Assembly: GCF_947172395.1 (NCBI RefSeq)
Contig: NC_069083.1
Coordinates: 6,046,501 to 6,110,500, forward strand
Source of the DNA: Bicyclus anynana
Lineage: Eukaryota; Arthropoda; Insecta; Lepidoptera; Nymphalidae
DNA: 64,000 bases
Reading direction: 5' to 3'
Below are positions 21,540 to 32,303 of the stretch, in pieces. The notes under the pieces were generated by a model. The model saw only the letters and a program-made list of their open reading frames with translations. It did not search any database and was not told the DNA's origin. The stretch's first letter is position 1. Every line of letters starts with the position of its first letter. The position numbers and the translations under genes are program-made.

Positions 21540-21720
21540 GATAGCAAGTTACGTCGTCGATCGCAGTCATTATCATTATAATCAACTAATAATCCCTAAT
21601 CGTTACATAGTCAGACATTATCACACTAAGCCCGCAAACTTGCATTGGAGAAGCTTGGTGGACAAAAGCTCCGAAATTCCTGTCTTTAAAGATAGAGGTT
21701 TGGCGTTCAGACCTAGTGTC
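21540..21720 (+). repeat. SINE-D-like fragment joined to a LINE remnant
   Basis: ATTATCACACTAAGCCCGC, CTTGCATTGGAGAAGC and TTGGTGGAC resemble the SINE-D body. It abuts the LINE remnant at 21722. Confidence 0.45.
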
Positions 21721-21721
21721 A

Positions 21722-21979
21722 TTGCTGAAGATTTTTCAAACCTTTAGCAATGACACAAGGATGGAATTTGGTGTAGACAAGTGTGCGGTCATCAATGTAG
21801 AGCGAGGCAGGATAGTGAGCTCCGAGAATATAGTTATATCAGGAACTGTCATTCTCAAATCACTCCGCGAAGGCGAGACCTATATAGTACCTTGAAATGA
21901 CAGAAGCACTTGGTATTGAAGCAGGGAATATGAACGACCAATATCTCAAGAAGCTTTCGCTTAACTGTTGAATCAAGGG
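21722..21979 (+). pseudogene. LINE reverse transcriptase fragment, frameshifted
   Basis: The plus frame reads LKIFQTFSNDTRMEFGVDKC, then AVINVERGRIVSSENIVISG and ILKSLREGETY. After a shift near 21888 it reads YLEMTEALGIEAGNMND. The F..D..MEFG.DKCAV and EGETYKYLG motifs are, as I know them, typical of the region just after the catalytic palm of insect non-LTR reverse transcriptases. Both ends are missing. The clade is not certain. Confidence 0.7.
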
Positions 21980-23157
21980 TCGGACAGATACAGAAGGCAG
22001 TTTGAATTATTTTTTATAATTTTTTAATAGTGTTTTTTTCATTTTGTATTTTATCAACATTGTTAAAAGTTTAAAAAGAAAGATAAATAAATAAATAAGA
22101 GCTAAAATATGAGGATTGGTATTATAATAATTATGATAACTGATGATAACAAAAATAATCTGATTATTATGACTGAACTATTTGAGTAACGTTCCTGTAA
22201 TTGATAATCCTACTGAAATCTAGAAACTAAAAAAAGACCTAAAAGGTAGGAAGGAACGTAGGTATTTAATGTAAGTTAATCTGTTGTTCTAAAAACATAT
22301 GAAAATAATTAAATTTCAATTTGATATAATGAATTATTTTTTTTTTGAATTAATGAGCGTAAGATTATCATTTTTCTATTTGATGATCAGATCATAGTTC
22401 AAGAAAGCCGCGTGGTACACCTCTCGTGAGAATTTACTTTATAGCTTTAATCTTAAAATGAACTTAAATATTTTTAATATACATTACATACAGGTACATA
22501 CGAGTGTACACGATGCCATAAAAACTATACGCCTTAAAATAAATATTTTCTGTCCACTTTTATCACAAGTTGTAAGAACATACAATAAACGGTGTTATAT
22601 TTCCTAGGTGTAGATGGTGTGATGTATTTATAAAACTCCATGTTGAAAAGTTTTCAGTTTTAATAATATCTATGCTATTTTTGTAAAAATATTCCCATCA
22701 GTCAGTACAACAATAAAAAGTGATAAGCTCTGTTCTCGAAAGCATGTGTTTTTTTTTTACTTTATTGCTTTTAGAAATCGTAAAATATTACACAACCATT
22801 TGATTATAATATTTTTAGCTAAATCAAAAATATTAAAAGGTGGCCTGCAGTAGGTTACCTCTAATTAGCACTCGCGTTATGTATAAGTCAGAAAAAAATA
22901 TACCGGGAGAGTTAAACATTCACAAAGTCCTTATTTTATAACTTCTGGCTCGAGCTAAAATAGTATTGTAATGTTATGATACCTAATATTATTAATAATG
23001 GTAAAGCAAATACGTCATAAAGTAATTAATTTATTTATAATGTGGTCCCATTCCGAAGGATCACACTATAAAAGTGAATAAATATTATGACCTAACAAAT
23101 GAATTAACTAAAAATGACTATGTACTTATTTAGTTAGTCTGTACGCCGTAGAAGTAG

Positions 23158-23316
23158 GCCGTAGAGGTAGGATTACTAGCAAAATCTCTCTATAACTTGC
23201 TTAAAGACCTTGGCTTCTCTACAACTGCAACAAGTTCTATCCTAGAACGGGTATCCAAAGCTGCTCTAATAGGATCTTACCAAATTTGGCTAGGCAGGGT
23301 GAACAACACGAGTTGA
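23158..23316 (+). pseudogene. Possible retroelement ORF remnant
   Basis: A 52-codon frame without ATG reads AVEVGLLAKSLYNLLKDLGF, then STTATSSILERVSKAALIG and SYQIWLGRVN, ending in TGA at 23314-23316. The amphipathic, coding-like sequence suggests a decayed protein gene, perhaps from a LINE, but I cannot assign a family. Flanks give no splice or repeat evidence. Confidence 0.35.
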
Positions 23317-24013
23317 GGAGGGAAGTGTTGATCGATCGTCTAGGAATTCCTTAACCCTACATCCAGCTCACAAGTCCAGGACTTTCCTCGGAGATTTTCT
23401 CTCTACCACGCGATCCATGGATTGCTAAGATATTCGTCTCATAAATCGTCAATCTTGTATGCATATACATCTCGTAATATTAATATTAAACTGTGACCAT
23501 TTTTTTTGGCTTGCAGTGGAGTGTTCACGCCTGTTCATCAGTGCCGTTACAATAAATCAGTAGAAATGACACCTTGAGCGTTAACCAGTCACCAACTCGA
23601 TGGGTGGTCGGCGAGCAGGCGCCTTCTACTACAAATAAAACTGTGCATGCACATAAATAGTGTATCATAAGATTAATTGTAATTTATATGTAAATATCGT
23701 ATTACTTGTGTTGTTCACCCATTGGTTTTACTACACTAAAACAAATGAGATTTTGTAACATATATTAAATTTTCAAATTAACCACAATCTTGTTTGAAAT
23801 ATTACACAATTTATTCTTTTGATGATTACCGTAAATTCGATATACCAAATGTACTGTAAAAGTGTTATTAACACTCATTCTTACTGGGTTTTTTTATATT
23901 ATTACTGATAACATTATGAAACAAAGAAAAGCCAAAATTATAAAATTTCTTATAGGCTTTAGAAAAAAACAACTATTTAAGTACACATCTTTACTATGCT
24001 ACGTAAATACGTA

Positions 24014-24065
24014 ACACTTCTTATTACTTATTCTCTGTAGACAGAGAATAAGTAATAAGAAGTGT
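24014..24065. repeat. 25-bp perfect palindrome with 2-nt loop
   Basis: Arms 24014-24038 and 24041-24065 are exact reverse complements around AG. No TE ends nearby. Confidence 0.95.
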
Positions 24066-25664
24066 AATAAGAACTCCAAAGTCTTTATTTTTTAATCATA
24101 GTAAAAGTATTCAAGTTAAAGTAATGGGTGCTCTGCAGAAATAAATAAATAGTTTTGTCTATTTAAAAAAGGACATTGACTTCTAGCTCAAGATTGATAT
24201 TTGTAAATATACTTCATACTAATAGAATTATACTTACAGAATAGGTTGCGCACAAAACATAACGTAAACGTACCGCTGTCATTGGTTCACCGAATTTAAT
24301 TGCCTATATTTTTTTCATACCGGGTACATTTCATTATGGAGTAAACTCCAAAATTTAATCATTTAATACTCACCGAGCGCAATTTCACTAGGCAACCTGT
24401 TTGCAATGTGTCAAGATGAATATTTTCTATCATTTATTATTTTTCCCAAATAATTAACAGATGACGGTATCCTTACGCCGGATCTCATACTATTATTTAT
24501 CAAGGTACTATGGTACCGATATCGACTAAATGCCAGTTTCTAGTAAAATAATAATATGAGTATGTAAAAAAAAGGAATATAGTAAACTAGTATATTTACC
24601 TAACAGTGTTTATTAGTAGAAAAATACTACACGATCAACGTTGAAAATAAAACCAATTAAACTCGCGCGGAGAAAACTCGATTAGCGTACAGAAGTTTGA
24701 GAACAATAGAAAATGAAATTCCCTTAAGCATTAACAGTTCAAAAGTTAACAAAACACAAGCACTGGGAAACGTCGAGAACACGATTACATTTTTGCAGGT
24801 GAGCAACAAATAAGAGCCCAGCAAGTTGAAACAATATTCGGGGGCGCCACTCGAAAGCGTTAAGTGAGTTTAAAAATTTTAGGCAAAGCTTTACAAGAGG
24901 ATTGAGAGTTCGTAGGGTCAGACCTTCGCCATTTAATAAATCCTGGAAGTTTGTCAACCCTTACTTCTACTAAAGGTAAGTGCGATAGGCAACTATATAG
25001 TTAGCTCTGTTGTAGCTCTGGGAGGCAGCAGGTTTCAAATGTCAAAGACCCTCTACCGACTAAGTTTAAAGCGTCCAAGTTTACTTTTAAAGGGGAACAA
25101 TTCTTTCATACATGATTTTTGCGAAACTTTAACCGTTTACGCAGCACATGCATGCTTTCAATAGGAACAAGTCCTCCGATGTTGAAACATTCTTTATTAG
25201 TGCTTTGCTCCAATTGGTCTTAGCGTATAAGCAAGCAGATAAATGATCTATCTAACACTAAACGAATTGTTCAAATCGGACCAGTAGTTCTTGAGATTTG
25301 GCGATCAAAACTAACAAACAAATTCTTCAGATTTAATATAGATTTACAGATTACGTTATATAGGTACTAGAACAATTTACTGTTCTGGACTCTTCAATCC
25401 TATCCTATGCTACCACCCAAAGTCAGCACGGCCTCACAACTCACAATGTCTTTAGTTTCCAATCGCATTTACTAATGTTAGGAGCATGGGTTTTTATAAA
25501 ATATGGGAAGTCTGACAATCACAGGCCCTTAGTTTAACAGGAAGAGAAACACTCAAATTGAGTCAAACAAACGAAACTCATCGACAAGATTCAGTCTCGC
25601 AGAGTTTAAGAACAATTTTTCTCTTAAAGCTAAACAAATGAGACGCCATTAGATGGAGTGAGAG

Positions 25665-25880
25665 CGCTTAATCTATTTCTGACGAGTTCAGTGACGCGGA
25701 CAAAGACAAATCGACATTAGCCTACCACACGGCGAGAAGGCGTTCCACTTCTGTTTCAATTCCGCTTTTATTTGCGGATTAACGTCTTATTAGTCATGGA
25801 GCCGCGATGTGGATCAGGCTTGATACCGCAAGCCTTATGAATGACTCAATTACTCCGCAGAGGCTGTACCAACCCATTGA
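25665..25880 (+). repeat. Duplicated non-coding segment, copy 1
   Basis: Direct, diverged homolog of 28348-28562. Shared blocks include TCTGACGAGTTCA, CAAAGACAAAT, CACTTCTGT, TTTATTTGCGGATTAAC, TCTTATTAGTCAT, CGCAAGCCTTAT and AATGACTCAATTA. It has no repeat hallmark (no tail, TIR or SINE boxes) and no open frame. Confidence 0.7.
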
Positions 25881-27094
25881 AGAAATTTAAATCACTCGTG
25901 AAATTTAAATACTTAAATACATGTGAAGATATGCTATTCTCCTTTCGGTTTGTTGTTGGTACCACTTGGTTAAGTTTGGTGCAATAATGCTTTATGATAT
26001 TGACCTGGGAGATCCAGGATTTGCTTCTGATCCTAGTTCATCAACGTCATTATCATTATTACTTTATCGGTACACTATAGATAGCTTCGCTTTTATATGA
26101 AAAGGGATATTAAGGAGCACAATGAACACAATGCACACTGGATTAGCGGGCTTAATATCACAAAATTCCTAAAACTCCAAGCAGAGATTTTTTACTGAAA
26201 ATTTCTTGGAGCAATGAAATGCTGATTCGTAGCCAAATACAGACCTTAAACCTAGGACCTACTCGTATATGAGAAAAGTTGTTCACACTACAATTATAAT
26301 AAAGCACTTTACAAACAAATTTTAGGGCACTCATGGAATACTTGGATCCTGAGGGAAATGTAATAAAAGACAATGCAATAGACGAATTACTTATTTTCCC
26401 CCAATATATTTTATGAAGTACCAAGTCACAACCTAATACAATTACTCTGAAAGGTTCGTTACATTCCTTCAGGCCGCAGTAAGAATACCAAATTGTATCA
26501 AGTAAATAGAACACAGACAAGGTGCCAAAACTTGCTTACTTTACTGCAGATAGTCTTGGCTGTAGTTAACAATCAATGCAGGTATCTGAACAAAATAAGA
26601 AGCTTTGAAGTAAATTGCTAGATATCGTATTTCCTTAATACGTTACCGGATAACCAACAAAACGATGTACTCATTGTATTAATAACTATCCAACCCGACA
26701 GTGTCTACTTAACTATAAATATTAAATTTGAACAAGAATAATAAATAAATAACTATTGTTGTGCTTTTTGATTCACAATATATTTTATCTTTTTATCTAC
26801 AAATAAAATGTAGCAACGTTGAGACACACACAGTTGTTTAAAACTTTTGTCTTTCTGTCTGTTTGTCTGAGTTAATATTTGGAACGGTTTAACCAATTTT
26901 GATGAAGTTGGAAGATTAGCCCGAAAAATCCATGGTTCCTGTGTGATTAATAAGAACTGAATTACGCGCGAAGTCGCGGGCGTTCACCAGTTTATACTAT
27001 AGTGGAAGTGGCAGCTATATTCTGGTATTAATATTATAGAAGCATCCATAATTCGTAACTTCAATTAATTGAGTGTTGATTGATTCTTCTTTTT
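25881..27094. other. Intergenic; Helitron relic near the right end
   Basis: A 120-codon minus frame (26520 to 26158) has no recognised domain and is treated as chance. The Helitron relic is listed separately. Confidence 0.4.
26850..26989 (+). mobile_element. Degenerate Helitron 3' part
   Basis: GGTTTAACCAATTTTGATGA, AAAAATCCATGGTTCC and the terminal GCGCGAAGTCGCGGGCGT..CCAGT match the Lep1-like 3' region; the hairpin arms are mutated. Confidence 0.65.
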
Positions 27095-27418
27095 CTTTTT
27101 TTTTATTCTTTTACAAGTAAGCCCTTGACTACAATTTCGTCTGATGGTAAAAGATGATGCAATCTAAGATGGAAGCGGACTAACTTGTTAGGAGGAGGAT
27201 AAAAATTCACACCCTTTTCGGTTTCTACATGACATCGAACCAGAACGCTAAATTGCTTGGCGGTACGTCTTTGTCGGTAGGGTGGTAACTAGCCACGGCC
27301 AAATATTCCACCAGCCAGACCTGGACTAATTGGCCCAAATCTCAATTGGCCCAACCGGGGACCCAGGACTTCTGTCATGTAAATCCACCGCGCATACCAC
27401 TACGCCACGGAGGCCGTC
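27095..27418 (-). mobile_element. SINE-A copy 5
   Basis: Complement of the full SINE-A, from a T-rich start (TTTTTATTCTTTTACAAGT) to CCACGGAGGCCGTC. The B box is disturbed (CAACCGGGGACCC on the plus strand). Confidence 0.9.
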
Positions 27419-27861
27419 AAAATATATAGTCATTCATGACTATATAACAAAATAATGATTTGACTTTGTGTAAAATTAGTTTCTACATGCCTTCCAAACT
27501 TGTAAATATAAAAACTCCTATGGGTGAAAATGTAGATTTAAATGTAAAGAATTTTAAAATATCACACAAAGCAGCGGCGTCGTCATGAAACTCACGGAAT
27601 AATAGAATGAAGTAAGTTTGAACAGAATTTTCTGTACCTAAATTTTACGCTTCCGTTTAGTTAGTGCTCATCCAGTGTGAGAAGATTCTTACTGCTTCAT
27701 TCCGGTGGAGATTTTTAATTTCTTTCTTTGAATTTAAATTCAGCGCTCAGTGAATGCTTAATTCAAAGCATTCGAGGCATGATTCTTATTGTCCTATGGT
27801 AACTGTTGCAGAAAATGAATATTTCAGCCGAATTCAAATAGTATATTAAATTATGATATTC

Positions 27862-28110
27862 GTTTGTTCGTTATCAACCCTCACTGCTGAGCTCGAGTCT
27901 AATCTCAGAATGAGAGGGGTTAGGCCAATAGTCCACCACACTGGCCCAATGCGGATTGCCAGACTTCACACACGCAGAAAATTAAGAAAATTGTCTGGTA
28001 TTTTTTTAAATGCACTCAACTGAAAAGTTGGAGGTGCATGCCCCGGACCGGATTTGAACCTTTCCCTTCGGAATCGGAGACAGAGGTTATATCCAATGGA
28101 CTATCACGTA
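27862..28110 (-). mobile_element. SINE-B copy 5
   Basis: Plus-strand TTATCAACCCTCACTGCTGA.. through GAGGTGCATGCCCCGGACC to CAGAGGTTATATCCAATGG. Slightly shortened in the tail. Tandem GAGATACG/TGAGATACG follows. Confidence 0.85.
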
Positions 28111-28347
28111 TCTCACAAAATGAGATACGTAATGAGATACGATATCTAAGGCCTAATGATTTCAGATTGTCATGCATAGAAAACTTAATAAAATTATTTT
28201 TTTTGAAATCAGTTTAAAAGGAGTGTGAACCAACATGATATTTTTAATAATTATTTATTTATTTATGTTTAAAAATACAAGGTATATTTAAAAAAAAAAT
28301 TAGACAACAATTCTCAACGAATCCACACAGTCAGCATGAACATTTCA

Positions 28348-28562
28348 CGCTTGATCTTTTTCTGACGAGTTCAATGACACGCACAAAGACAAATAGCCAC
28401 CACTCGGCGCGAACGCATCCCACTTCTGTGCTCGTATCAATCCCACTTTTATTTGCGGATTAACTTCTTATTAGTCATTCCGCCGATGAGGCTCGGGCCT
28501 GATATCGCAAGCCTTATAAATGACTCAATTATTTCGCCAACGAGTGCGAATCCATTCGGGAA
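28348..28562 (+). repeat. Duplicated non-coding segment, copy 2
   Basis: Homolog of 25665-25880 in the same orientation, 2.7 kb downstream. The most conserved part is TTTATTTGCGGATTAAC.TCTTATTAGTCAT and the following CGCAAGCCTTATNAATGACT. Confidence 0.7.
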
Positions 28563-29335
28563 TTTGAACTGTATACGCGTCAGGGGTAAATCATTTGCAT
28601 TACTAAGATTGCTTTTTCTAATTTATTTAATGCGCGGCTTATTTACGATTATTTCAATGAAAATCTAAGATAATATTTTAACAATTATATTTAAGATATA
28701 TTAAACTTTATTATATTAATTTATAAAATAATCTGTCTGTTAGGCTTACGATCACGAGGTCCTAGGGTCGAGCTAAGAAATAGAGCCTTTTTTCTCCCAA
28801 AGAAAGTGAGGAATCTATAGGCTGATAAAATAATACATTTTTAAGTTAACCACGTTATTTAAAATAAAACTTTATTTCTGATTTTCTACACTTTTACTAA
28901 ACAAAGAGAAAATTGTTCAATAACATAGTTTTACTGGAGCGGGCGTGGTCTGTTATCCTTGGATTGAACCCCAAAACTGTGTAGCCAATAAAGTTTTACA
29001 TAAAGTTATTAATGTGATTTTTTGACTAATAATATTAGCTTTTAAATCTGAAATAAAAATTAACAAACAAACAAAAGCAATTAGTTTCGTGTTTAATTAT
29101 AGTTATTTGAATATTATCTTGACATGTAATTTGTTGGTTAACCCGTAGCGTGTACATTAGCTTCAAAATAACACTCCGTCTGTCGGTGCTCATTAAATTC
29201 GATTGTGTTTTGTTAAGCGTACATAACGAGAAGACGACACAAACTCTGTATTAACTTTTAAGGACTTTCATATAAAATTTAAATTCGCACCGCACCTCAT
29301 AAGATACAGGCCGCTTCAAAATAGTATTAGCTGGA
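28563..29335. other. AT-rich intergenic sequence
   Basis: A tRNA-like scrap at 28738-28830 (CGATCACGAGGTCCTAGGGT) might be SINE debris. Nothing else. Confidence 0.4.
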
Positions 29336-29689
29336 GAGCTGGTCGACATTTTTGGGTAGGTATTTGAAGCAGGCTAAAAACTTATCCTGCAATTTACCAT
29401 CCTAAATATTTTTATACCATTGCATTTTTACATTGATAATAAATCATTTTAACTTGTAAGCATACACCTTTAACTTTGGCAGATGCTTGAAAAACTAATT
29501 TGAAAAAACCTATTGAATAAAATTTCATATTGCCACACGGACATTTATTGCAAAATAGGCCGCACTTTGAAGATAAAGGGGTTGATTTTTCCGCACTACT
29601 CCTTAGTCTAGCTCTGTGGTAGTATGTGAGAGGTACAGGACAAGTTTTTAGCATTTTTCAAATACCTACCGAAAAATGTCGACAAGCTC
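29336..29689. mobile_element. TIR element with ~58-bp inverted ends
   Basis: Left 29336-29391 (GAGCTGGTCGACATTTTTG, GGTAGGTATTTGAA, GCTAAAAACTTATCCTG) is mirrored by right 29632-29689 with few changes. The interior has no transposase. One copy only in this window; no clear target duplication. Confidence 0.8.
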
Positions 29690-30011
29690 CCGGACCATAA
29701 TGGGCGAGAATGCGGCGAGAATAAATAACGCGTAGTATATTTCAGACAAGTTGAAAAATGTCGAAATGTGTCATCTGTCAGTCGGTGTTTAGAGCGATAT
29801 GTTATTTTTAAAGTGGCTACTTTTGTCGCGCGACTAAATAGACGAATAGATGTCATGTTGGAAGTCAGTTTGACACATCCTCCGTTGCTTTAAAGTTTTT
29901 ACGTCATTGGATGAAGATGTCACAGATTAATTAGCGGAAGTGTGTTTTACTCTTAGACTCTTAGATAAAAGATTATAATCCGCGACGCGAAACAAGTCCC
30001 GTAATGTCTTA

Positions 30012-30056
30012 ATGGCGCTTATTGTCATTTATTAATGGCGGTCTTATTGTCATTTG
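30012..30056 (+). repeat. Two direct copies of AATGGCG..TTATTGTCATTT
   Basis: AATGGCGCTTATTGTCATTT (30012) and AATGGCGGTCTTATTGTCATTT (30034) are adjacent near-identical units, followed by another GGCGCTGTCAATTTT. May be a small regulatory cluster or a slippage product. Confidence 0.6.
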
Positions 30057-30162
30057 TGTAAGGCGCTGTCAATTTTAGTTAAGGTTTAGCCGCGGGAATT
30101 ATTTTGTGGCGCAGAGTCTAGTCTACACTATGATTTGACTATAGGGTTTTGCTCAATGTCCT

Positions 30163-30176
30163 TGATAGAGATCTCT
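30163..30176 (+). repeat. Target-site duplication of RTE copy 3, left
   Basis: TGATAGAGATCTCT, repeated exactly at 30844-30857 just after the element tail. Confidence 0.8.
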
Positions 30177-30843
30177 ATAGGATTCATTAATTTTGAAGGA
30201 TTCATTGATTTTGTATAGTTGAGAACGCTGCACTCGAAATGGTAGACGAATACGTATACCTAGGACATATGATCCAGTTAGGTAGGTCCAATTTCGAGAA
30301 AGAGGTGAACCGTCGAATCCAACTCGGCTGGGCTGCATTCGGGAAACTTCGCCACATCTTTTCGTCCGAAATTCCTCAGTGCCTGAAGACAAAAGTCTTC
30401 GAACAGTGCGTGTTGCCAGTGATGACCTATGGTTCCGAGACTTGGTCGCTAACTATGGGCCTCATAAGAAGGCTCAGAGTCACACAGCGGGCGATGGAAC
30501 GAGCTATGTTAGGAGTATCTTTGCGTGATCGAATCAGAAATGAGGAGATCCGCAGAAGAACCAAAGTCACCGACATAGCTCAACGAGTTGCGAAGCTGAA
30601 GTGGCAATGGGCGGGGCACATAGTTCGAAGAGCCGATGGACGTTGGGGTCCCAAAGTGCTGGAATGGCGACCCCGCACTAGTAAGCGCAGTGTTGGCCGA
30701 CCCCCCACCAGGTGGACTGACGACATCAAGCGAGTCGCAGGGATTCGCTGAATGCAGGTGGCTCAGTATCGTGATGTTTGGAAGTCCTTACAAAAGGCCT
30801 ATGTCCTGCAGTGGACGTCCATTGGCTGATATGATGATGATGA
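30177..30843 (+). pseudogene. RTE-type LINE, longest 3' copy (copy 3)
   Basis: Encodes about 200 residues of the C-terminal part of an endonuclease/reverse transcriptase, after the polymerase core. It starts near 30218 (ENAALEMVDEYVYLGH), continues through KTKVFEQCVLPVMTYGSETW, AMERAMLGVSLRDRIRNEEI, KLKWQWAGHIVRRADGRWG and PTRWTDDIKRVAG, and ends LQKAYVLQWTSIG with a stop at 30827-30829. One W-to-stop change (TGA at 30749) breaks it. In life the protein would nick DNA and copy its RNA at the target. 5'-truncated; the tail is (ATG)n. Flanked by a 14-bp target duplication. An extra 36 bp of tandem 18-mers lies at the 5' junction. Confidence 0.92.
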
Positions 30844-30857
30844 TGATAGAGATCTCT
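30844..30857 (+). repeat. Target-site duplication of RTE copy 3, right
   Basis: Exact copy of 30163-30176; its first bases may be shared with the (ATG)n tail. Confidence 0.8.
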
Positions 30858-31325
30858 GAATGTTTATCTTAATATTTATGCACTTGTAATTGCTATCAGA
30901 TTTAATTTAATACATTTATGACTAGATAATTTTGTCATCATCAGATTAGTTAAAGTCATTACTGTCACTTTCATTGTGATGTTTAACTGTAGAAACTAAT
31001 ATTACTAATTAGTTAACAACCAGGAAACGTTACTCAAAATTACGAGACATTGTTTATGTCTGTTACTTTGAGGGTAGGTTAAATAACATCAGGCTTTTAC
31101 ATATTAGTAATAGTATTGTTCTTGGTAAGTTATTCACTTATTTTTAAGAAGTAAAGCTCTTGAACTTATCAAACTATAAATTAAGGTTGTTATTAGGCGT
31201 AGGACGTATTCCATTGCTCTATATTGATTTCTTAGACATTTCTGTACAAGAAGGTGACATTTTTCAAAACAAATGAAATATTATTTTTTTAATAATCAAA
31301 TAGTTGCAGTTATTAACAAATTAAT
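30858..31325. other. AT-rich sequence, nothing recognised
   Basis: No frame, TIR or SINE features. Confidence 0.5.
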
Positions 31326-31536
31326 GAGATGTTGACTCTAATACTTTCCAATTGCACGTTGTAGAGTCAACATCTCCTGAGGATGCTCCGGTTTCGGGGT
31401 GAAACGTACGTAGAGAGTATTTTTTCGGACCTGGGTGACGTCGTCGCATGGTTTCGTCGACTTTTCGCGGATGGTAGCAAAATAAATAAATCATTATATA
31501 ATCATGATGAACTTCCGCTAAGTAACGCCTGCTTCT
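31326..31536 (+). repeat. Second copy of the 1384-1737 unit with a short inverted arm
   Basis: From CAATTGCACG to AACGCCTGCTTCT it matches 1550-1737 with few changes. At the left, GAGATGTTGACTCTA (31326-31340) is an inverted copy of TAGAGTCAACATCTC (31362-31376), far shorter than the 154-bp arm of the first copy. Confidence 0.85.
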
Positions 31537-31973
31537 CCAACAATCAAACAAACAAAAATCCAACAAATTAATTGTAAAATGTATAACTAAATGTTGCTTA
31601 TGAAAGATAATGTGCTACGAATCGTTGGTGTTTAATATTTAAATTATCGGAACTTTCCACGAGAGTATAACTTCGCGTTTTGACGCCAGCGAAGTTAAAG
31701 TTGTTATAAAAGAGAAAAGTACGTGGCAAAGGAAAAGAGAAAGCCAGCTAAGTCCTATCAAGGCTGTCCGTGTCAGTGGTCGAAGTTCGGGATTTCAGCT
31801 ATTTATTGCGATCCCACAGGATTCGAGAATTTACGCGGCGAAAGATAAAAGATCCCGGTTTCTTTCTAAGGCTGCTGGCGTACGGTGTTTTAAAACGCCT
31901 TTAAACTGCCTGGCACGTTCGTCGACCATTGACACAAAAGAGGTTACAAGTATTTTTATGGTGATATAAGTTT
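31537..31973. other. Unique-looking island (31640-31910)
   Basis: GC-richer than its surroundings, no open frame, not repeated in the window. It includes CCACGAGAGTATAACTTCGC and GCGGCGAAAGATAAAAGATC. Possible regulatory or conserved non-coding DNA; unproven. Confidence 0.35.
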
Positions 31974-32226
31974 GACATGTCTGTCTGTCTGTCAGTCTGT
32001 CTGTGGCACTATAGCTCCCGAATGAATGAAGCTATGTTTGACGAAAATCGGTTAAGCCGTTTGAAAGTAGTGGCGGGTGAAAGTAGGGAAGAATAACCGA
32101 ATGTCTGCAAATATACTACAGTGCGGTCTCAAATGAAAGCGCACTGAAAGAATATTGATAACTTGATCTAGAGTGTAATTAATAATTTCATGGCATTCGG
32201 GGGTTTTTCAAAATTTTCAATTTTTA
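31974..32226 (+). repeat. Dispersed repeat, copy 1 of a pair
   Basis: Shares with 49797-50070: TGTCTGTGGCA, GAATGAAGC, GAAAATCGGTTAAGCCGTTT, AAGAATAACCG, CCGCAAATATA-like blocks, CTGAAAGA-ATATTG and TTTTTCAAAATTTTCA. Starts after a CTGTCTGTCTGTCTG run. Type not established; AT-rich TE debris. Confidence 0.65.
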
Positions 32227-32303
32227 TAGCAATAGTAGGTATGGAACAACAAATGGTGATCCACGGACTGAATATTGCATTTGATAGATCTACATATTAA
32301 TAA

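Larger units (their letters stand above)
21980..25664. other. Large AT-rich intergenic block
   Basis: Apart from the open frame at 23158 and the palindrome at 24014, I see no supported gene or element. A somewhat GC-richer patch at 24740-24960 has chance frames. A weak Helitron-like remnant lies at 25231-25343 (AACGAATTGTTCAAATCGGA, then ACCAGTAGTTCTTGAGATTT). Confidence 0.45.

Noticed and set aside
26158..26520. 120-codon minus frame
   Set aside because: Cys/Ser/Leu/Ile-rich random-looking translation with no domain; length is within what chance gives in 64 kb.
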